A stretch of DNA of 15,982 nucleotides from Cochliopodium minus (lineage: Eukaryota > Discosea > Himatismenida > Cochliopodiidae). Shown in pieces: positions 9,351-15,982 of this stretch. The stretch covers positions 64,001-79,982 of the forward strand of contig JAMYWO010000160.1 in NCBI GenBank assembly GCA_024220525.1, written 5' to 3'. The notes beneath the pieces were generated by a model that saw only the letters and a program-made list of their open reading frames with translations, was not told the origin of the DNA and made no database searches. Positions within the stretch are counted from its first letter, which is position 1. Every line of letters begins with the position of its first letter. The position numbers and the translations under genes are program-made.

Positions 9351-10945
9351 ATGAACAAGAAAATAGTAAAGAATAATAAATTCAGCAAATATATCAAAAA
9401 ACACAAAATTTTTTACAGTACTGTAAAAGAATTAATCAAAGTTGATGACAATTGCAAACTAAATGATGATAGTATTTCTGTAATTACGTAAAAATTTTGT
9501 AAATTTTAAAGCCAACAAGATTTTATTTTTATTTTTTGCAGATATAATCTTCTTGGAAGCACATTGGGTCTTCAAAAACATTTTCCTTATGTCAAGCCAG
9601 AATATTTGGATTGGGAAAATAGAAGGGAGAAAATATTCAATCAAATTAAAAATTTATTGGATCCAAATTTACCTGATTTTGTTTCAGTTCAAGAATTGGA
9701 TGATGTAAAAATAAATTTTTGCTTGATTAATTCTAAATTTAATTAATAATTAATTAAAACTATTGCTAGACATATTTCAACAAAAAATTTCAAGCGATGG
9801 GAATGGATTCGGTATATATAAGAAGGCCTTCAACCAATAATTCTGTGCACACCGGTTAATAAAACATTTTTTTTTTTTATTATATTTTTATATTCCAAAA
9901 TAATAAAATTTAGGAAGATATAAATATGATGGGTGTGGAATTTTTTTCAAAGAATCAAAATGGGAGTTACTTCATGAAAAATCAATAGTTTATTGTAATT
10001 CTTTGAATTCTTCTACTCTTCTTAATTCTTTTAATTCTTTTCATTCTTATTTTGAAGAAATTTATTTTAATTCACAATTTTTACATTTTTTTTTGAAAAG
10101 CGGACTTACATGACAGAGTGGGGCTAATGACAACCTTTAGGAACAAAAAAACCAAAAAAATATATATTGTTGCTAACACTCACTTGTATTGGGACTCCAA
10201 TAAAATAAATGATCAATTACACGAATTATTCGAACTCAACAGGTTTTTTTTTTAAAATAAAAATTTCAAAAAAATTCTATTTCAAATATTTTTAATATTA
10301 GTTCAAACTTTTTTTTTTGAAACAATTAATTTTTAATTTATTAAACAGTGCACTTTCAACTTATTTGGAAGAAATGAATAATAAATTTGGGATTGTTTCA
10401 TACCAAAATTATGGAGAAGAGCCAAATTTCTCGAAAGTGCCGATAATAGTGTGTGGAGATTTCAACAACATACCAAAGTCTCTTGTTTACAGATATGTCA
10501 TTCATAATTTTTGTAAAAACCATGGAATTTCTTTTAGAAGTTCTTATGACATTTATAAAAATCTCCTTTTAAAATCTTCTGGTTCCACTCTTTTTTCCGA
10601 CGAGAGTTTACCTTATGGTATGTTGTTGATATTTATTAATAATTTTAATATTCTTTTTGGTTTAATTAGGACCTGATTATGAGCCCCCATTTACTACTTT
10701 TAATTTCAGAAGAAGATGGACAATCGATTATGTAAAAAAAATTATCTTTTGTTGATCAATTTGTTTATTTTTATTTCTTTGAAAAGATTTTTTTTAATTC
10801 AAATTCGCTTCGTGTCACTCATCTTCTACGTTTACCTAATTCCCATGAATTAGATAGTTCACAACAAGGAATCCCAAATTCAGATTATCCTTCTGATCAT
10901 TTCATGATTGCTTCTATTTTTGAAACAATAAAGCATAAATTATAA
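9351..10945 (+). CDS. CCR4/nocturnin/ANGEL-type endonuclease-exonuclease-phosphatase (EEP) protein
   Basis: Eight exons: 9351-9487, 9542-9704, 9770-9854, 9914-9994, 10101-10242, 10349-10617, 10670-10731 and 10787-10945. They total 1098 nt, giving 365 residues, and all phases match. EEP metal and catalytic motifs appear in order. VITYNLLG (N48) is split by intron 1. LDWENRREKIFNQI follows, then VSVQELDD (E97), DGCGIFFK, HDRVGLM, VANTHLYWD (H183), IIVCGDFNNIP (D240, N242), TIDYIFF across intron 7, and YPSDHFMI (D350, H351). This set matches CCR4-type deadenylases, nocturnin and ANGEL, which hydrolyse poly(A) tails, NADP(H) or 2',3'-cyclic phosphate ends respectively. There is no leucine-rich repeat domain, so it is not a full CCR4. 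The active site looks intact; the substrate is not decided. The protein starts with a short basic leader. Most exons are too short to be noticed alone. Confidence 0.88.
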
Positions 10946-11004
10946 AATTACCTTTCTTTTAAAAGAAAAAAAGAAAATAATTTTGTAAATCTATTGTAAA
11001 AGTC

Positions 11005-11010
11005 AATAAA
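11005..11010 (+). promoter_or_regulatory. Candidate polyadenylation signal of the EEP gene
   Basis: AATAAA 60 nt past the stop at 10945, inside the 111-bp convergent spacer shared with the minus-strand ankyrin-Rap-GAP gene. Confidence 0.4.
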
Positions 11011-11035
11011 TTCTGAAAAAAATAATTACAATTTT

Positions 11036-11041
11036 TTTATT
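11036..11041 (-). promoter_or_regulatory. Candidate polyadenylation signal of the ankyrin-Rap-GAP gene
   Basis: AATAAA on the minus strand, 16 nt past the stop whose last base is 11057. It faces the plus-strand signal at 11005, so the two 3' ends probably overlap. Confidence 0.4.
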
Positions 11042-11056
11042 TGAAAGTTATTTAGA

Positions 11057-12788
11057 TCATTTTTTGTTTATGTATTTCTTTTTTATATCAGATATTGCTT
11101 GTTGAAATTGCTTTGAAATTGTGGTAGCATAAGGAGGAGAACGAGAAATTTGAATCAAACTTTCGATTGAGTTATAAAACAGATAATTTCTCAAATCTTC
11201 GTGATCTCTTAACGCACTTTTTGGTAACTTTGGTAAAAAATTGATGACCCTCTTTCTCCAAAAACAAGCCATTTTGTAAGCATCTAGAATAAGAAAAAAT
11301 TAAAAAAGGATAATAAAAATTAAATTAAATTAATATTACTTTCATCATTTTCACATGGTTGAAAAACAAATGACACAGAGTTGACTGAACCACGAAAAGT
11401 TGGATACATTGGGGTAGATTTATCAATCAAAAATATTAAAAGTTTATTATTTCCTATGTATTGTCTCCTTTCATTATCAGTCATTGAAGCAGCAACATTA
11501 AAAGAGATTTCAAAACCTCTCCAACAAGTATAGTAGATAGATTTTTCCTTACTCATGTCTCTCCCACCAGAATAGTGATCCCAATTTTTCGATATTATTT
11601 TTTTTCCCAAAATGTTCAAAAATTTGGCTTCTTTTTCGTTAATAGAAAGGTTTTTGATCATCTCTTCCTCTTTGCTTTGTTTTTCTTTTCCAATAATAAC
11701 CCCAAAACTCAAATTTTTTTGAAAACCCAATCTATTTTCTAATCCCAGCAACTCCAGGCTTATGTTGCTCGTTTTATTTTCCAACTCTACCCACATTTGT
11801 TGAATTTCTTTTTCGGAAGTTTCTTTGTGTTGGTTGATTCCATAAAGTAAGTAGAGATCTGATTTTACACTTGACCAATTTTTACTTATGTATTCCAAAA
11901 ATTGTTTCTGTATTAAAATTGGATTCATTGAATTCAAGTTTATCATACCAACCTTCCCACTCTTCTTCACACCATTCCCATTATTATTCCCACTACTACT
12001 GTTGATATTGTTTTTAGAATCGTTTTCATCAGAGAGAAAAGAATGTTCTCCTTTGAGGGGGGAAGTAGGAGGAGAAGTAGTGGGAGAAGCGAAATGAGAA
12101 GAAAAATTGGAGAAAATTCCCATACTTGAAAAGATGGATGTACTCGAAAACATAGAGGTAGAGGATGATGTTGACGATGTTGTTACAATTGGTGCAGATG
12201 ATGTGGAATTAGGAAGGGATGAAGTAGAAAGAAAAAGGAAAGAAGGTACCACTATTTTCCAAAAACCCCATTTGTTTATTAAAATAAATTTAAAAAGATT
12301 TCCTCTAAAAGGTCTGGGATGAAAAATTATAATTTTTTGTTCATCTTCCACTTCTGAAGAGAAAAAGTAAATGAAATGCAACTTGCTGTACATTTTTGAA
12401 AATTCTGAAAAACATCCCCCCAAACTAAAATCTTCTTCCTCTTCCTCCCCTCCCCCTTCCTCTCCCCCTTCCTCCTCTTTTCCTTCTCCTTCTTCTTTTC
12501 CTTCTCCTTCATTTCTTTTTTTTGATTTTTTTACCCTTTTTATTAAAAAATTTTTTTCTTCTTTTATTTCCTCTCCTCTTATTTCTTCTCTATTAATTTC
12601 TTCTCCTTTTAATTCCTCTCCTTTTATTTCCTCTCCTTTTATTTCCTCTCCTCTTATTTCTTCTCCTTTTATTTCCTCTCCTTTAATTTCTTCTTCTTTT
12701 ATTTCTTTATCTTTTTTACCCATTTTTCTATTTTTGTTGCTTTCTTCATCAAGTTTATTATTATCAATATTATTAAAATTATTATTTA

Positions 12789-12827
<39 letters not shown>

Positions 12828-14609
12828 CACTATGATGATTGTTATCATGATTGGGATTGTTATTGATGTGATTGGAAGGGAGAGGCATGAAAGCAGTTTT
12901 GATGTCATCATGAGGAGGGAAAAGGAGAGAGAGATCATAAGTTTGAATAGAATTTTTGATGTTTTTAATTTCAATACTTTCTTTTTTAATTTTTTTGTTC
13001 AATTTTAATGATTTCTCTAATATTTCCTTTGCCCCTTCATTTCCTCTCTCCTTCGCTATGTCATATGCTGTTTTTTTTTCTGAATTCACAATGGTCACGT
13101 CTGCATTACTTTCTTTTTTAAAAAAAATTTTTTAAAACATATTTTCCAATTAACACATTAATTTGAAAAAATAAAATAAATTTGTTAAAAAAAATAAGAA
13201 AGTACTTAATTTACATAAAATAAAAGTTGATTATTGTGAATATTTGAATTAAATAAATTAAAGATGAAATTAAATTGAAAAAATTGTTGTAATAAAAGAT
13301 ACCCAATAAAATTTTGATTAAAGATTCATTATTTTGGTAAGAACAAATGTGCAAGGGAGTAGAAAAGTGTTTGTCCAATGGATCCAGGTTTATTCCTCTA
13401 TTTATTTTTTCAAATGAAAATAATGACAAATTAAAATAATGACAAATATATATTTAATAATTAAACAATGAATCAAAAAAAAAAAAAAAGAAAGAAAGAA
13501 AACCTTTGAACCAATAAGCTGACTATAGTTTCGCGGTTGAGAAAACAAGCGAGAGTGAGAAGAGAAGTGCCTTTTTTATCAAATTTATTCAGAAAAGGAA
13601 TACTAGATTGGCTAATGACTGTCCCAATGAGAGTATAAAATATTTCATCTTCTTCATCCGTTTTGTTAGAGTTTCTTAGAATGTAGTGTATCAAATTTGA
13701 CCCATCTCTTTCATTTTCTACTTCTATATCTGCTCCCATTTGCACCAACTTTAAACATACATTCCTTTTTTATTTTTCCAAAATTAGTTTATTTTATTGT
13801 TATTTTAATTTACTTTTATTCAAAAGTATTATTAATTTATTAAAATGTATTTATTTATTAATATTCATTAATTTTTCAATATGTATTAATTTATTGTTTT
13901 TTCACCATTTTCTAAAATAAGCAGCATTTAAAAGGATGGAATCGCCAGAAGAGTTGGGAAGATTGAAAAACTTTTTGTATTGTTTTTGGGCAAGCTTTTG
14001 AAAGAGTTTAGAATCATTCCCATTTTCCAGAAGATAATGCAATTTTTGATTTTTATTTTGATAAGGCTTTGTTTTTGTGGGAGCTACAACATTCTCTTGA
14101 ATGATGGAAGGATTATTTGAAATGATGGTGGAATTGGAATTAATAGGCTTCTCACTCTTTTTCGCAAAAGATTTGACATCTCCTCGGTTAAATCCCCTCA
14201 AAGAAAATAGTTTTTTTTTGTCTTTCTTCAATTCTTTTAATCTTATTTCTTCAAAATTTTTATCTAATTTTTCGTTTTGTTCATGATTATCCTTTGAAAA
14301 AGCTTTTTCTTCAACATCATTCTCTTGTATTGGATTATTTGTTGAATTATTCAATGGGGTAATCGAAACATTCATATTATTTTCCTTCTCATAATTGTTC
14401 AATTGAATATTTTCTGTTTCAGTTTTATCAATAATATTAACATTCTCAATTATTGTTATGTTCGAATTATTAGACTCATTGGGTTCCAAATAATCCTTAT
14501 CAAGTGATTCATATTCTTCTGCATTATTTTCATTATTGTTTTTGACTTTTTTTATTCTCCTTATTTGCTTCATGATTCGTGGTTTGGGAGGTATATTTGG
14601 CTTTTCCAT
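11057..14609 (-). CDS. Ankyrin repeat plus Rap-GAP domain protein with low-complexity inserts
   Basis: Exons: 14609-13906, 13764-13504, 13397-13303, 13112-11340 and 11283-11057, with introns of 141, 106, 190 and 56 nt; 3060 nt, 1019 residues, all phases close. Residues 1 to about 205 are disordered and basic/Asn-rich. Residues about 215-385 are ankyrin repeats broken by the introns (SILLNAAYFRKW, LLTLACFLNRETIVSLL, STPLHICSYQNNESLIKIL, TAYDIAKERGNEGAKEIL). A poly-Asn run (450-461), nine K-G-E-E-I pentads, an acidic Glu/Gly block and Ser/Thr-rich stretches follow. Residues about 820-1019 align with the Rap-GAP family: LSFGVIIGKEKQSKEEEM, FLNILGKKI, YSGGRD (usual GGLD), YYTCWRGFEISFNVA and YIGNNKLLIFLID, with the Asn-thumb at N908 as in Rap1GAP IGND. 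SVSFVFQP and a final helix follow. It is predicted to stimulate GTP hydrolysis by Rap-like GTPases, with ankyrins as a targeting module. The start is the first ATG of the exon. Confidence 0.85.
12430..12510 (-). repeat. Acidic Glu/Gly low-complexity block; pure polypurine coding strand
   Basis: Encodes about 27 residues of Glu, Gly and a few Lys (about 555-581 of the ankyrin-Rap-GAP protein). On the plus strand 12431-12510 contains only C and T, an 80-nt uninterrupted polypyrimidine run that is much richer in C than its surroundings. Confidence 0.85.
12565..12699 (-). repeat. Nine 15-nt repeats coding K-G-E-E-I pentapeptides
   Basis: Nine consecutive pentads (residues about 492-536): KEEEI, KGEEI twice, RGEEI, KGEEI, KGEEL, KGEEI, NREEI and RGEEI. 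The DNA unit is 15 nt, with synonymous and conservative changes only, as expected for slippage under selection for the charge pattern. The peptide is highly charged and likely helical or disordered. Confidence 0.9.
12791..12827 (-). repeat. Trinucleotide microsatellite (AAT)n coding poly-Asn
   Basis: A perfect TTA/ATT-type run of 37 nt on the plus strand, read as AAT codons on the minus strand. It gives twelve consecutive Asn in the linker after the ankyrin repeats. It is likely length-variable. Confidence 0.9.
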
Positions 14610-14675
14610 CAAATTGATATGGCAATTTTTTTTTTTGTTTTGTTGAAAGGATTTTAAAAAAAAAAAAAAATTGAA
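14610..14675. promoter_or_regulatory. 66-bp divergent intergenic region
   Basis: Separates the start codons of the minus-strand ankyrin-Rap-GAP gene (14609) and the plus-strand roadblock gene (14676). It contains T9 and A15-type homopolymers and no other visible element. Both core promoters must lie here or in adjacent coding or intronic sequence. Confidence 0.45.
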
Positions 14676-15103
14676 ATGGTAAATATTTTTGTTGGATTTG
14701 TTCTCAAAAATAAATATTAATTACTTTTATAAAGGATGAAAATAAAGATGTAAATGAAATCATTAATCGTTTGAAACAAAAAAAAGGTGTTGAAAGTGTT
14801 ATGGTTGCAAATCATGATGGTGCTCTGATTGAATCAACCACTGAATTGAATACATCAAGAAAATATACAAAATTATTGACAGAATTAGTCAAACAAGCAT
14901 CTGATGTTATCAAAAAAATGCAATTAAGTAAGGTGAGACCAAAAAAAAAGGGTTAAATAAATATATAATATTTACACTTATTGTTTTAGGATTCGAATGA
15001 TTTATCTTTTATGACCTTGAGAACAAAACAACATGAAATAATGATATATTATGGAGAAAAATATTTATTTTTTACACTCAAAAGCAATATTGCGACAAAT
15101 TAA
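14676..15103 (+). CDS. DYNLRB: Roadblock/LC7 dynein light chain
   Basis: Exons: 14676-14678 (ATG only), 14735-14932 and 14990-15103; introns of 56 and 57 nt; 104 residues, the usual length of the family (about 96-105). Roadblock features in order: VNEIINRLKQKKGVESVMVA, NHDGALI, the helix KYTKLLTELVKQASDVIKKM, DSNDLSFMTLRTKQHEIMI, and a final strand YLFFTLKSN. Roadblock chains dimerise and bind the intermediate chain of cytoplasmic or axonemal dynein. The domain also occurs in GTPase regulators, but this plain single-domain form with DLSFMTLRTKQHEIM points to dynein. The first ATG inside exon 2 (14736) is out of frame and soon hits TAA. The start must therefore be the ATG at 14676, spliced directly to GATGAAAAT. 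Confidence 0.92.
14679..14734 (+). other. Intron directly after the start codon of the roadblock gene
   Basis: ATG|GTAAATATT...TTTTATAAAG|GATGAA, 56 nt, phase 0. It leaves a 3-nt coding part in exon 1. The intron is short and AT-rich, like the others in the window. Confidence 0.8.
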
Positions 15104-15199
15104 AAAAACTTTATAATAAACAATTGAATTAACAATCAATATTGGAAATACAAATAAATTTTAATTCAATGATTAAAAACAAATAAAATAGGTTTTAAT
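15104..15199. other. Convergent 3' spacer
   Basis: 96 bp between the stops of the roadblock gene (plus) and SNU13 (minus). A plus-strand AATAAA at 15115-15120, only 12 nt past the roadblock stop, is a candidate polyadenylation signal. No perfect AATAAA is seen on the minus strand. Confidence 0.4.
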
Positions 15200-15782
15200 T
15201 TAGATCAAAAGTTGTTCTATTGATATTTTAAGTTTATCGATTTGATTCTTTAATTGAGAACCTTCATTTTGAATTACAGCCAAAGAGATGACTGGTCTTG
15301 AAAGTCCACAAGCTCTTCCCAAAGCATGTTTTGATGGAACAAATACATAAGGAACATTCTTTTAATAAAACAAAAATTAAATAAATTTTTAAAAATCACA
15401 TTTTTGATAATTTTCCCAAAATTAATGAATCTTTTTTTTTTACCTTATCTTCGCATAAAAGTGGTAAATGGAGGAGAATTTCGATTGGTTCTGCATCAGC
15501 TGCCATAACAATAAATTCGGCAATACCTCTATTTAATGCTTTGGTAGCTTCATTTGCTCCTCTTTTGAGTTGTTTATAATTATTAGATTGTGTTACGAGT
15601 TCATGAATGGTAACAGTTAATTGTGGATCTGCGAGTGGAAAAGCTTTAGGATTTGACTAAAATAAAAAAATTAGTTATATGGGGATTGTTTAAAGGATAT
15701 TTAAATCACATAGATTCAACATATTTATATTTATTTTTTTCCTTCAATTTTATTTATAAAAGTTTTTTTTTCGTGATACCAT
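15200..15782 (-). CDS. SNU13: SNU13/15.5K (NHP2L1) RNA-binding protein, L7Ae family
   Basis: Binds kink-turns in U4 snRNA and box C/D snoRNAs, and so acts in the spliceosome and in snoRNP-guided 2'-O-methylation. Exons: 15782-15780 (ATG only), 15656-15444 and 15358-15200; introns of 123 and 85 nt; 124 residues against about 126-128 in yeast and human. Nearly the whole protein matches the family: [33 protein letters not shown] (the RNA-contact helix), [25 protein letters not shown] joined to [18 protein letters not shown], and SRPVISLAV ending in IEQLLI. The RGANE motif that contacts the kink-turn is intact. The start is inferred: the acceptor at 15657 begins with SNPKAFPL in phase 0. The only upstream ATG with a donor in the right phase is at 15782 (ATG|GTATCA), giving MSNPKAFPL, like the yeast N terminus. 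Confidence 0.95.
15657..15779 (-). other. Intron directly after the start codon of SNU13
   Basis: ATG|GTATCACG...TTATTTTAG|TCAAATCC, 123 nt, phase 0. The donor is not a perfect consensus, but GTATC- donors also occur at 6177 and 13302. This is less certain than the roadblock case because the N terminus of SNU13 is variable. Confidence 0.65.
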
Positions 15783-15982
15783 TTGTTCTTTTTTTTTTTA
15801 TTTTTTTTTATAAATTATTAAAAAATATTATAGATATTTCTCATTTATTTCTGAGGAAAGATATAAAATGAAAAAGAGAAAAAAGTGAGATAGATGATTG
15901 AATTAGAGGAAGAAAAAATAAAAATGGAAATTGTTTTTTACTTTACAAAAATAATCTTTTTTTTTTATTTATTTTTTTGATT
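15783..15982. other. Upstream region of SNU13, no gene seen
   Basis: 200 bp, AT-rich with long T runs (on both sides of 15800 and from 15957). It probably holds the SNU13 promoter and 5' UTR. The short open frame here matches nothing. Confidence 0.4.

Noticed and set aside
10317-10348. ATG-initiated start of an independent small gene at 10317
   Set aside because: The ATG-like start lies in the intron before the exon at 10349; the downstream sequence is the GDFN-containing part of the EEP protein.
12371-12835. Plus-strand ORF rich in Ser/Pro/Ile repeats (154 codons)
   Set aside because: Exact antisense shadow of the K-G-E-E-I pentads, Glu block and poly-Asn of the ankyrin-Rap-GAP gene; no family match and the repeat phase explains its openness.
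13211-13302. Hydrophobic tail following the third ankyrin exon
   Set aside because: Intronic read-through past the GTATCT donor at 13302; the spliced exon at 13112 restores the ankyrin repeat.
1-15982. Possible tRNA, rRNA, snoRNA, transposon, CRISPR or viral insert
   Set aside because: No cloverleaf, terminal repeats, transposase, capsid or polymerase motifs were seen on reading both strands; base composition and intron style are uniform. A tRNAscan/Rfam search would be needed to exclude small RNAs inside introns.

Overview
The window is nuclear DNA from a eukaryote. It is very AT-rich, and its eight genes are cut into short exons by about 30 GT-AG introns. Two thirds of the introns are 46-66 nt long; the rest reach 190 nt. 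Standard stop codons are used. Low-complexity Asn, Lys/Glu and Ser/Thr tracts are common, and so are ankyrin, RhoGAP and Rap-GAP signalling proteins. This suggests a free-living amoeboid protist (Amoebozoa, Heterolobosea or Anaeramoeba-like). The sequence alone does not place it further. I saw no rRNA, tRNA, transposon, CRISPR array or bacterial-type operon.

Layout, left to right: (1) the 5' part of a VPS13-family lipid-transfer gene on the minus strand, running off the left edge; (2) a RhoGAP protein with a Lys-rich tail, minus; (3) a small GNAT acetyltransferase in five exons, minus; (4) an ankyrin plus long coiled-coil protein, plus, whose start codon lies only 23 bp from that of gene 3; (5) a CCR4/nocturnin/ANGEL-type EEP nuclease-phosphatase in eight exons, plus; (6) an ankyrin plus Rap-GAP protein with large low-complexity inserts, minus; (7) a roadblock/LC7 dynein light chain, plus; (8) SNU13/15.5K, a U4 snRNP and box C/D snoRNP protein, minus. 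Intergenic spaces are 23 to about 190 bp, so the region is compact.

I built every gene model by hand, joining exons at GT-AG sites and checking phase and family alignment from memory. Seven complete models close exactly in frame; the VPS13 model is open at the left edge. The genes look functionally independent: membrane contact sites, small-GTPase signalling, acetylation, RNA or phosphate metabolism, dynein, and RNP assembly. I found no convincing new multi-gene system. The points most worth a second look are the ankyrin-Rap-GAP fusion, two adjacent genes whose first coding exon is the ATG alone, the 23-bp divergent start pair, an 80-nt pure polypyrimidine tract inside a coding exon, and a two-heptad repeat expansion in the coiled-coil gene.
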